Below, one piece after another: positions 11,756 through 22,700 of a DNA stretch of 64,000 nt. The stretch lies in the NCBI GenBank assembly GCA_002099365.1, contig MSED01000004.1, positions 1,488,001 through 1,552,000 on the forward strand. The letters are read 5' to 3'. The notes beneath the pieces are model-generated. The model was given only the letters and a program-made list of their open reading frames with translations. It had not been told where the DNA came from and searched no databases. The DNA is from Phialophora verrucosa (taxonomy: Eukaryota > Ascomycota > Eurotiomycetes > Chaetothyriales > Herpotrichiellaceae). Numbering within the stretch: the first letter of the stretch is position 1; each line of letters starts with the position of its first letter. Made by a program: the position numbers and the translations under genes.

Positions 11756-12107
11756 GTTTGTCGGTTCCCTCTAAGCACCCATTCTTGGTCGCGTCAGGCT
11801 AACACAAGGCGTTCTTATCTTCCAGATGGCTCCCCGAAACGAGTGCGACACGATGCGCGAGATCTGTACGGGCTCCGATTTCTTCAAGGCCCTCGACCCC
11901 CGTGGTTATCCCGCTGTTCAAGAGAAGGCGCGTCCATGGCAGAAACTCGTCTCCTCTCAGAAGAAGCGCGAATATGGTGCGGTTGAGAAGCTCGTTGTCA
12001 TCTGTTCCCAGACTCATGACCATGGTTTGTGACACCCTCAGTTGCCTGTGAGCCACGCCACAATCGCTGATTCCAATTTAGGAACTGCCAACCTTGGTGG
12101 TTACTAG
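11756..12107 (+). CDS. Small 74-residue fungal protein of unknown function
   Basis: Coding exons are 11826-12024 and 12082-12107, with a 57-nt intron (GTTTGT...TTTAG) after a phase-1 base; the product is 74 residues starting MAPRNECDTMREIC and ending HDHGTANLGGY. The feature start at 11756 includes a likely 5'UTR intron (GTTTGT...TTCCAG, with a GCTAACAC branch-like site) whose 3' splice site abuts the ATG exactly. The protein is basic in the middle (QKKREYGAVEKL), with three Cys and no signal peptide or membrane segment. No family is recognised. Matching non-standard GTTTGT donors in both introns and a clean glycine-rich C-terminus after splicing support a real gene. Confidence 0.6.
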
Positions 12108-13219
12108 GTCCTCTGAGCGCAGCCTCCTATCAACGCCCCATTTTGCTCACCAGCAATGACCGCGGCCTGCCAAAATCATACGTTACTTCAACCTTGACTG
12201 CGAAGCGCGTCACAGATGGACATTGATTTCAGGTCCTCCCTGAGCTTCATCTCGGTTGCAACTCACCTTACTGCAATGGCTTTCCGGACGATGCGGCGGC
12301 CGATACCCTCCTGTACAGACTACTACTACTACTTTCCTACTATGATTTCTGCGAGCGCATGGCGTTGTCGGGATGGGCGGCCTGACTGCTACAGAAGCTA
12401 CATACATAGACCATGGACGATCGTTGAGGTTTGATAAGTAGCTCGAATCGTTGTGCATAGGCATCATTCAGCTCAATTCAAATTGACCATCCGATCTGCG
12501 ATTCGAGCAAGCTGCGGTGGAGCGGTGCGGACTCCGTACGAGTTCCACATCTCCGATGCTACCCCAGATTTCATTGCAGGCCCCGAACCTGCTCCACGTT
12601 GTAGGCTTGTCATTGCAAGCATTTCCTAACTCGAGCTTGTCATAACAGCTCCTGAATATCGCTTGTTTATTTTTCCTGCATCTTCCCCAGATCGCCCGTC
12701 ATGTCCGGATCTTTTTATCTCGGCTTAGCAAGTGTTACTCGTTTTGGTTGGTCGTCGCCTGCAGGGCATTGCATTAGGCTGCGAAGCTTCCAACGCCCGA
12801 CTACAGTGGCACGGTCTTCAAAACCAAGCACTTCCTCCGTGCTATTGGGAGATACTGTCACATAGGCGCATATGCAACAGAGAGCATCGTTTCTGCCGCC
12901 TCTTGAGCGTCGCTCCTCTCACATCGAGCGTGGGGGTTGGCGGCGCACTCCGCGACCATGTCACAACTCACAACTGCAGCACAGGCAGCCACTGATATGC
13001 GATACCCCTCTCGCAATGCAGTACTGTGCATACGGCCCTTTCCTTGTCTTCATAAACGCGCCCTTCCCGTGCTCAGCTCTCTTCCATCTGATCTTTCTGC
13101 TTACCCTGTCGTCCTTGAACTCCATCTTGTGGTCCTCCAAGTTGTTGCGGCTCCTTGGTCAATTCGGCTTCTGAGCGGGCATTTAAAACTCTCAGCCTTA
13201 CTGACGCTACTCTTCCGCC
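12108..13219. other. Intergenic spacer with an ACT microsatellite
   Basis: Spacer upstream of the NB-ARC gene. It contains a short (ACT)n run near 12319-12334 and otherwise no recognised feature. Frames near 12732-13174 lack motifs and are treated as non-coding. Confidence 0.4.
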
Positions 13220-16200
13220 ATGTCGGGCGGCCAGGCTCTTCCCGTGCCGTCCCATATGCGAGAGGATGAATGGCAGTTAAGTGAGTAGCTCACGGTTCCA
13301 TTTTTTTCAGTACAGACTGACAGTCGCTTCAGATTTCGGGTATGATACCCTGCTGAGCTTTACAGCCTCGTTGACCTGTATAGCGACACACGACGGTTCT
13401 TGATCGAGCAGTTTAAGTACGCAAATACCTTATGGCCGTTAAGCAGAGCCGACACGGAGCAATCAAACGGCTTCATCGACCACGAATCGTTCGGAGGATA
13501 TGTATACAAAGAAAAGACGGCGGCGCAACAAGCCAATCAAGCTATGAAATCGACAGTGCTGCTTGGACTGACGCAATTTGACAAGTGTAGGTGCTCTAGC
13601 TGGGTTGGTGCTGTTTAGACAGATATTCATGGTCATTGTCTCGGTCTCGAAACGCTGACCGGGCAACACAAGGGCTCTGGAGATTCGACGAACTCGTAAA
13701 GGACCTCGTTATCGAATTGACGAATGACACCGATGCGGAAATCGTTGAGGTAGAGACTATCGACACATCCAACCTTTGGCGTCTTGCCTATCTCAATGTT
13801 AAGGTATTCGCTTTTTTTACGTCGCTGAAACCGTGCTCGAGTTCTGATACACCATAGCTCTCGGTCGACTCAGATGTCAAGCTCAAAGCCACACAACGTT
13901 GGATGAAAGAGCTGCAGAGAAATCTGGAGCTTCTGGTCAACTCCATCCGTGGCCAGATAGAGAACAAGACAAACGATATCAACAATATCCGCACAGAATT
14001 GGCTGACACCTTTGAGCCCTTGATTGGTCTTCTCAAGATCTCGATCGACTACATGCAAAGGAATTATGACGGTATGGCCGAGCTCTTCGCTGTACGAAGG
14101 ATCCTCTCTGATGGTGTGTGATAGATAAAGATTTTCAATCCAACTGGATGAGCGACATGGAGCCAAGGCGGGCGGAGACTTACGAGTCTCTCGCCAAAAC
14201 AATCAGACATCTTCGAGACGTGACCACCAATAATAGGATCAACCACTCGCAGGATGCTCGCTATGGTGCCGATGGGCTACGCCTCCGCAAAGAGCAGATG
14301 GATGGTGGGGAGAAGGCGATCTTTCCCCTCGACACTCTTCCGCCTCTGCGAGCGGATCATTTCATAGGTCGAGAGAAAGACCTCGACAACATCCATGATT
14401 GGCTCGGTCTGCAGGAAACGCCTGCTATTCGAACGTATACGATTTATGGCAGGCGTGGGATAGGGAAAACGCAGGTAAGCCTCATAATACCCCGGCCACA
14501 CTCGCAGCAGAACTGAACTTTTCGCAGATTGCACTGGAATACGCCCGGAAGCACAGAAAGCACTACAACGCCGTCTTTTGGATTCAAGCGGAAACCAAGG
14601 GTGCTCTTCGTCAGAGCTTTACCGACATTGCTCTGGCGCTGGAGCTCCCTGGTGCGGACAAAAATGCCACCTTCGATGAGAATCTGATGCGTGTGCTACG
14701 TTGGTTGCGTAAGTACCCTCCCGCTGCACAATATCCGGCTGCCGTGGAACCATCACCTCTACCCTTTTGTTTATGACGGCATTGGCTGACAGGTATCTGC
14801 AGGTCACACGCAGAAGCGCTGGCTTCTGATCTATGACAACGCCGAACGCGCACAGCTCCTCAAGGGATACTGGCCGAACGGAGGACGCGGCGCTATGTTG
14901 CTTACATCCCGCTCGTACTACAATTTCTTTGGGGATGATCAACGTCACGGCGAGACTGTCCAGCTCTTCAGCGACATTGAAAGAAGGAATCTCTTCCTTG
15001 CGTGTCTTGGTGAAGCATGGCAGTCAAATCACCTCAACAGTGAAGACATGATGGTGGAAATTGAGGAGGCAGCCATCTCTGCGCTGTTGAAGAAGACTGG
15101 TGGTCTCCCCATCGCTATCCGTCATGCGGCCACGCTGATTCTCGACCCCGAAATCAATCCCAGCAGGACAGCACGAGCGCTGATGGAAATGTTCAACGAA
15201 AGCTACCAGCGTCTTCCGCGACGACAAATCTCAGAGCGCGACCCTCTCGTCCGTGCCTTGGACACTATCTGGAACATCTCGTTCAAGAACCTTACCGAGC
15301 CTGCCAAGAACATCTTGTCGGGCTTGTCGCTTCTGGCGCCTGATAGAATCCTGATCGATCTGTTTCTGCCAAGCGACCAGAACATGCTCACGAGCAAACT
15401 CGAGTTTTGTCGGACGGCCTCCCACAATACCAATGTGGTCAAGACAGGTGGCGGCACGTCTCTGCAGACCGTCATCAATCCGTCATCCAGACTCATCGAG
15501 GCCATCAACGAGTTGTTCGTCAAGGATCTGATCAAGAAGACCGGTCGTGACATGGCTATACATCGTACGGTACAGGAAGCTGTTAGCTACCAAGGCAAGG
15601 ATGAGTTGATTGACTTCTTCGATGCTATGGTGCTGTTACTGTTCGACGCTTTTCCGAAACAGTCTCAAGGCCGACCGTTGACTGAGTACTGGGAGAACTG
15701 CCAATTGTGGATTCAGCATGTTGTCACTCTGGCACTTAAATATAGGGCCTACACCAGTAACCGACAGGAGGATGATATTCCTCTCAAGGGGATGGCATCT
15801 GCTGATATCCTTGTCAAACTCCTCGGCAATGCTGCCTGGTATGTATTTGTTGGTATCAAGGAAGGCGGTGGCTAACACGTGGCGTTCGTCAGGTACCTCT
15901 TCGAAATTGCCGACTATGAAGAAGCGCTGAACCTCGTGGAAATTGCTCGCTCTGCCGCCCAAGACAAGGAAAGCCTCGATTACGCCCACCTCCTCAACAC
16001 CGCTGGTGTAACTTACTACGAGCTCAACAAGCTCCGCAGCGCCAGAGGAGTGATAGAACAGTGCTACTTTATCCGGTCCAACCTCTTACCAGACGATCAC
16101 GCTGAGATCGCAACCATCCTCTCCAACCTCGGTAACCTAGAAACCGCCGAAGGCAACCTCGAAGCCGCCCTCGAGTGGCTAGAGAAAGCTGTCGTGATAA

Positions 16201-16823
16201 GGGAAGCTATCGGCGACGAGGCCGCATCGCTGCTTGCGCTCAACTATCTGCAAATTGGCCGTGTTTATTTCTTGCAAGAGCGGTACCCGCAGGCATACAG
16301 CATGTATCAGAAGTGCGAAGGTGTGCTGAACAAGGAGAAAGGCCGCAACCGGCTTTTTACTGCCAACTTGCATTACGCTTATGGCAATTTGGAGTTTGTG
16401 CAGGGCCAATACATGCAAGCAGCACGCTCCTACGAGCAGACCAGACAGATCTCGAAGGACTTTAACCCGATGCACCCGCTCACAGCGGCGGCGTGCTACA
16501 AGTTGGCGTGCACCGAGTTCGAACAAGACAACCACAAGAAGGCACTCAATTACCTGTCCAAGGCCTTGGACATTGCTGAACTGAGAGGCACCAGTGAGTT
16601 CGATGGAATGGACGGGACCGTTGTGCGAATCCTCTTTAAACAGGCAGAAGTAATACTGGACGACCCGTTGGGAGATCGCAATGAGGGCACGCAGTTGATG
16701 AACGACATGCTGTTTAGGCAGAAAGATGTGGCGGAAAAGCTTGAGGTGGACCTGAGAGGCTTCGACCTGCTGGAAGACCGGGAGAAGGGATTTGATTTAC
16801 TGGTCCCCGGATATTTCAGGTAA
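13220..16823 (+). CDS. NB-ARC and TPR protein (fungal NLR-type STAND ATPase)
   Basis: Exons read as 13220-13284 (boundary uncertain), 13366-13584, 13623-13803, 13858-14071, 14125-14474, 14528-14708, 14803-15838 and 15893-16823; all phases agree, giving about 1058 residues. Residues 1-290 form a helical region with no domain I know. The P-loop GRRGIGKTQ is at about 335-343, a Walker B-like WLLIYDNAE near 410, and GRGAMLLTSRS is a sensor-like block; GGLPIAIRHAA fits the GLPLA motif. From about 750 there are TPR-like helices (DYEEALNLVEIARSAAQ, GNLEAALEWLEKAVVI). NB-ARC/TPR proteins are the fungal counterparts of plant NLRs: nucleotide-driven switches used in self/non-self recognition and cell death. 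The N-terminal region would be the effector but is unidentified. The intron at 13585-13622 is only 38 nt, and the first exon could be wrong. Confidence 0.85.
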
Positions 16824-17714
16824 GGTGGTGGGTGCATGGAGACAGGGAGATGCGCGGAGTCGATGAGCTCCAACGCGTACATCGCTGCAGTCGTTTCTTG
16901 TTCATCCAGTGGATGTGTTTTAGTTCGGTTACTACTTCAAGCGAAGGCGTTGGGAATGGCTGGCTTGCTGCGGAGATTTGGGTTTGATGAATTCGATCAT
17001 CACAACTTACAAAGCTTTGATGATGGAGCTGTGTTTTGGTCCGTTTGGTTATGGTTCAATGAGTTGCTCGAAGGCTTTCGAGTCCATTGTGTCCTGCTTA
17101 TATAGCACCGTGCTTGCTCTCGGGGTTCGGGATTCAGGTTAGGGGTCTGGGCTTTGGGATAGTGGCATTCCCACGATTCTCACGATGCTGAAGTGTGTGT
17201 GGCAGGCGTGTGTGCTCATCGCAAGTCTGGTTCACATGAGGATTTAAGTAGCGGAATGGACACAAGACGCCACCAACTCGTAATTACTTGTTAATACTTC
17301 AGTGCAGGACATCTAGGTCTAAGACTGTAGATAATACGTCCAACTGTACGTAGAGATCGGCTTGCATTGGATATCCTATGCCTCTGGCAACACGGAAACA
17401 ACATGCTGGATAGTAGTGACACGTCGTGATGGTAAGCCGCACCGAAGCAGTTAGTGTCGCCCCGAAAGGAATCCCGCACTGAGACACTGAGATACTGAGT
17501 CATCGCTAACGAGCCACATGCCACTCACTGTTTTGTAAATCCCATCACATTGTCGCCGCCCTCCTCTGAAAGTACTCGCACTCGATCTATATCACGAGAC
17601 CAAATTTTCTCCGACGTCCTATCTTACCTACACGGAGGAATATAGGATAAGCGACGCCACACCGGGAAGAACGATCCACGCACACACCCACGCCCGCGCG
17701 CGCGCACAGCACTC
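16824..17714. other. Intergenic spacer with an alternating CpG/CpA tract
   Basis: No gene supported. Near 17679-17708 there is a purine-pyrimidine alternating tract (CACACACC then CGCGCGCGCG) just before the next ATG. The remainder shows no recognised element. Confidence 0.45.
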
Positions 17715-18889
17715 ATGTCCTGTAGAAGAAAAGACCGCGCCAACCTCATCGGCTGTAACATTGGCGATGTCGCGCTCGGGGGCTGCTCTCAGGCCTGCTG
17801 CCCCTACCCTGATGAACAGGTATGTATTATGTGTTATATACGTACTCCTATGCGTGCGCGTACGGAGTGATCACAGAACAAGAACAAGCCGTCCCTCCCT
17901 ACCTCCCTCCAACCCCGCCGCTGGCGCCGGTAGTGTGCTTCACATTAATCCATGCGTCTGCGTTTGCGTCTGCGTACTGACGTACTAGGTAGAAGTTCGA
18001 ACGCACGCGCCCGCACCTCTTAAAGGGCGAATTCGTCACCAGCACGAGCGCCAGTGCGAGCTTGCCGCAACAACAACAACCCCCCCGCTCCGACGCGGAG
18101 GACCCAGAGGCCATGCCCACGCCCTCAGGCCGCACGAATCTGCGCTTCCGATCGTGCGAAACCCCCCACCGGCCCAAATTCATCTGTCTCTCGCGCTCGT
18201 GTCGGCGGCTGTTCAAGCCGTTCTTCGACCCCCTCCGCTTCGACTACCGGGTCGATCGGAACGAATGGTCGGTCCGGCCCCGGTGGGATGTATGTCCCGA
18301 TCTCAGGGCCGCGGCGCGGGTCAACGCGTCGAATCTCCCGCCGGCGACGCGACGACGGATGCACGAACTCCGACAACGATTTGATGCCTTTATGTACCAG
18401 TCCTTGTCCCAGCACCAGCACCAGCAGCGTCAGCTCGACCAGGGCCACGACCAGGAGCAGGAGCAGGAGCAGGGGCACGACGACGAGCAAGCTCGCGGGG
18501 AGGAAGAGCCTAGCCCGGGCGCCCAGCCCTTAAGCGACGCAGATCTCGCATGGTTGAAACAGTACGATCCCGAGGCATGGTGGACGAGCCTCGTCGGCGT
18601 CGGCCACGACCATGCCAAGCGGTGTCCGTGTTGTGGTGGGCCTGGTGTGCGTGTGGGTTCTAACTTCCGCGTCCCCGGCCGGAAGGACGAGAAGGGATGG
18701 AAGGAGCTGGACCGGATGATGGACCGGGGGGTCGATATGCTGGCCGAGTTTGAATTTTGTCCGACGATGGAAATGTGGGAGGAGATGGCGAGGGAGGCGG
18801 GGAGGATCAAAGGGAGGGACGAGATGGCGAGGGAGGCGGGCAGGATAAAAGGCAGGGAAGGGCGGGACGGGATGAAAGATGAGACATGA
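17715..18889 (+). CDS. Cys-rich and Gln-rich orphan protein
   Basis: Two exons, 17715-17819 and 17993-18889, give 333 residues; the 173-nt intron starts GTATGT and leaves phase 0. Exon 1 encodes a compact Cys-rich head (MSCRRKDRANLIGCNIGD, then GGCSQACCPYPDEQ). After splicing come a PQQQQPP stretch, SCETPHRPKFICLSRSCRRLFKPFF, a Gln/His/Glu low-complexity run (QHQHQQRQ...QEQEQEQG), an acidic helix (DADLAWLKQYDPEAWW), a CPCCGG motif and a basic tail. The tail holds a 13-residue tandem duplication, EMAREAGRIKGRD, encoded by two 39-nt near-identical units. Paired Cys motifs suggest metal binding, but I recognise no family. The second exon could also start elsewhere; exon 1 is supported by its clean donor. 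Confidence 0.6.
18777..18860 (+). repeat. 39-nt coding tandem duplication
   Basis: Two adjacent near-identical units beginning GAGATGGCGAGGGAGGCGGG encode the EMAREAGRIKGR repeat at the C-terminus of the Cys/Gln-rich orphan. The few mismatches between copies indicate a fairly recent duplication. Confidence 0.8.
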
Positions 18890-19198
18890 AACATGACCAG
18901 AGCTAAAAGCAGGAAGGAGAGGCGAAGAGGGCGAGCGTCCAAATCATAGCGTCAGGTGTCGAGCAGAAGTAGCATGAAGATGGTGAGAGAACTTCTGCAC
19001 GTCAGACTGCTACTGTACCTACTCGTAGAGTGGCTTGTTCTTTTGGCCGATGGAGCGGGCGCGAGGATGAAACGAATGCTTCACTCGTGTTCATTGCGGT
19101 GCTCACTGTAGTCTAACTAGTTCACACTGATTGCCAGGCCTTCCGCTGAGCCAAGGGGCGGTCGTTCGCGAAAAGACTTGATTCCTGGAACAGTCAAA
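18890..19198. other. Intergenic spacer
   Basis: Short spacer of about 300 nt after the Cys/Gln-rich orphan; nothing recognised in it. Confidence 0.4.
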
Positions 19199-19593
19199 TT
19201 AGGAGCCTTCTTCCTCTACATCACTGTCGGACGAAACTCCGTTCTGCTTTAATGGTGCTGCTGAAGAACCTTCTGCTGTATCCTCATGATCGATTCTCAT
19301 CATCTGCACTGCTGCAGAATACTGTTGCAGCTCCCAGGGCACACTATCCGATTCATTCTGCGCAGCTAGACCGTCGGAATGGTTCTCCGCCAGTGCTATT
19401 ACTCCTCGGACCTGCACCATCTTTCAGACGAATGAGTATTCGGTCGACTCGACCTGTCCGTCCGCCTGGCAATGTACGAGCCGGCTAGGTTGTGCCGCGA
19501 CACCACTCGGTCGGGATGACGCTCCACTCGTTTCTGGTTCACCTGCACCACATATTCCAGGAGCGTGATCGCTGTGTCTATCGGTCCGGGCAC
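19199..19593 (-). pseudogene. Decayed TPR repeat fragment (kinesin-light-chain-like)
   Basis: Read on the minus strand, AITLLEYVVQVNQKRVERHP followed by DRVVSRHNLAGSYIA matches the TPR units common in fungal NB-ARC/TPR proteins (pattern A..LLE.VV.v.....HPDRL.SqHnLA.aY). The match then jumps frame near 19461-19472 to ADGQVESTEYSFV, meets a TGA stop at 19424-19426, and resumes as KMVQVRGVIALAENHSDGLA, which aligns to the next TPR unit. The last part continues to a stop at 19199. One frameshift plus one stop in a recognisable repeat protein, with no upstream NB-ARC region, indicates a relic of a larger gene. A spliced live gene is less likely because the break falls inside the repeat. Confidence 0.6.
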
Positions 19594-19776
19594 TTGTTAT
19601 GCGCAGCTTGACCACACGGGTCGATATGTTGGTGGCGGCGAGGCGCGCTTTCTTTGGCGCTTGAAGTGCCGTAAGATGATGATCGAAGATGATAAGTAAG
19701 CTAAAAGATAGGACAATTAATGGTCGACGTCTTACCATGGTATCTAAGAGGCACTACTTAGCGACTCGTAAGTTAA

Positions 19777-22700
19777 TTACTCTAGCTGGAACCCCCTATC
19801 ATGCCTTTGACGGAGTTCCCCAACAAATGTTGGACCTCGTTGACATACTGCACCCCCAATTTTCACGAGAGCTGACAAACTCCAGCTAATAGGTTCCCTG
19901 AAAAGCCAATGGAAGCCATAAAGTATGAAAACAGCAGAAAACAGAGCTGCTACATGGTCGGGAAATCTGTCCAGCGGCCGCACAGTGGCGAGAAGTATGC
20001 CTAGCGACAGATCTCCGGTGAGCCCGATCAGAGGCCCGTACAGAGCTTCCACCTTGATCGTGATCCGGGTGTTTGAACCTTGTATGGATGCCCAAAGCGG
20101 CAGCGATATTGATACTACCTGGCGTGCTTGAAGTCGAAGTGGATTGAACGCAGCCACGCCCAACAAGCGCATCCAGAAATCGAGGGCGGTCAAAGCGGAG
20201 AAGACTCCCGATAGCACAAGCCAGAACCAGGGATGGATGGGTACCTTTTGCTGTTCGGTCGACACGGGGAAGGACGTCGCCTGCGCATCCGAGGAATTAC
20301 GACGACGGTCTCGCATCCAATACCACATTGCTGCCCCCGTAATGTGTATCCTGGTCGTTCCAGTGGCTACCAACAGATAAATCATACTGTAGAGAAAGAT
20401 CAGAGCCACTGACAAGGCGCGGCGCGAAGATTGAACGCTAGCACTGATGAACGATCGTCGAGTGCCCTCGGTGGGGAAGAAGCTGGCGGCCCATACTCTT
20501 TGAAGCCTTTGGGCTAGCAGCTTGGAGAGGATTCTTCGTTCGTGTCCAAGAATGGACAATCGTCCTGCGATCCATGGAACGAGCGTGAAATAGAAATAAA
20601 CGCCTAGCAGTGAATCCGGTGCCGGCTCCATCCAGAAAGCGATACTGACCTGAACGTAAAGGGATATGACTATACAGATGAAGTTGAGGAATGATAACCA
20701 ATCGAATAGCTTCCAAGAGTGCGCGGCTAGGACGCCTGCGTCGGTGAGCGGATCGAAGGCAGGTCGAGACCAAGATAATTCCGGCCAGGAGTTAATGCCT
20801 AGGAATCTGTCAGTTCCGCAACTCCTGGAGATGTCTTGCTGGTGCTGCCTACCCATGTCAACGAATAACGGATGCTTCTCCGAAACGGTACCTGCAACGA
20901 AACGATGTTGGACACACGGCACAGAGGTCGCAAGGTCGCGCGGCGTGAAAAGGTCGGAAGCGGTGTTGCCCAATAAAGCATCGTAGCGGTGGTAGGTAAA
21001 TCGTGCTCGGAACCGTACGTACAGACCATCCTCGTCATCCGTGACGAATGCAAGACAAATGCCTTCACGACCACCATCATCAGCTTGCATTGATGACAGC
21101 AGAAGAATCACGGGACTGTCTGCTACATGTGGTGAGCGGAGACTGTCATCGGCAAAACCAAGGACGTAGTAGTCGTGTTCCATGAAGTCGTTGATATACA
21201 CCATGTCGGAAGTCGGTATCTGTAGTTGGCATTGCAATACCGTCACGTCCACCAGCTCTGTGATCTTCAGCAGTCCAGAGGACATCACGTCCATGAAGCC
21301 CTGTTTACGATCCAAGTGCCTCCCATTGGTGCACGATGGGTAAATTGGCGACCATGTTCTCGTCTTCGGATCGCTGGGAGCAAACAAGATCGAAATAGGC
21401 AGGGCTCGCTGAGCTCTGAGCAGTGCCTGCATTCTCACATCGCGCGGCAATTCCAACACTTCACCCGCGCTACGACCCAAGAGAGGTGCAAAGATGGCGG
21501 CTAGGTCGTCTGTCTTGGTAGAGCTTCTACAACAAAGCTCATTCCACACCGCAACGAATCGTTCATGGTCTGATATTGGCCAAAGTCGGTCCGTTCTCAG
21601 GAGATTACCGAAACCGACTTCTTGTGTGGATTCCCACAAAGAATACCAGAAGGAGGCATGCGTGTCACCAGGGTTATCCTGCTCTATATGTTGGGTATCT
21701 CTAGTCCATAGCGTCTGGATCATGGTCGATCTTGAGAGACTCCTCTTAGCATCGAGCGTGGAAAGAGGCACCATCCGGTCTGAAAACTTTACTTGAAGAT
21801 CGACCGCGAGCGCTCCTTCCTGAAGGGTCCAGCTTCTAGCCATCCACGGTGAGCATGATAGGAGTAGGTCGATCTCCCACATGTTCAGTTGCATTGAATC
21901 CAAGTCGCGCAATTCAGGATCGATGACCAGCACGCATCTCGCCCCTGCATATACCGGCGCCATCATATTGATTGCTTTCGTCTTGGTCGGCCCATTGGCT
22001 GCTGGAATACACAGAGAATCAAGCCAATAATACACCGGCTGAAAAGGGTGTCGAGGGAGCCATTTGGTTCTGACATCAAGGTCGCTGTGTAATTGCTTCA
22101 ATTGGCATTCGTAGAGAGCATTCGCTTCGAAGTTGCCCAAGCCGCCGGCCCAAGCGTGCGAGATTGCTGTATAGTTGGCTACGGCTGAGCCATCGACAAT
22201 ATTGATGGTGACATGGTTGTTTCGATTCAAAGTGCTGCGTACCAATGGGATCGTATCATTGTTTATCAGCTCGTCCAAGGTCCGGGAATCTATACCACTG
22301 AAGCTGCAGAGATCATCGAGACAATCTTTCGTGTGCTGCATTTGATAGTTCTCAATATCGATATTGAACGTGTTACAACTGCGATCGGAGCAGGTTGAGT
22401 GTTTGAACTGACCCTTGACTGGCATGGCCAAAACTCGGAACATATTCAGGGGCGACATACGAGTTCTCCTCAGAATGGAAGGACAACGACCCATTCGCTT
22501 CCAGGCTTTGGACATGGCTCGAGATTCGCTAAGTGCCGGCAAAGAACGCTTGTTTTCCGTAAGTGAGGACACAATTTGCTCTCCATCAACAAGTTCAAAG
22601 ACCTCTTCGAATAGAATGAAGGTCGATAAAAAGACATTGAAAATCTCGAATTCCCATGGGTCGCACTTGATGCCCACATTCTCGTGTCCCTTCACAACGC

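Noticed and set aside
13360..13410. Possible frameshift in the first part of the NB-ARC gene
   Set aside because: A second-exon start at 13366 joined to a GT at 13285 keeps the frame, so a splice explanation is available; kept as an uncertainty rather than a lesion.
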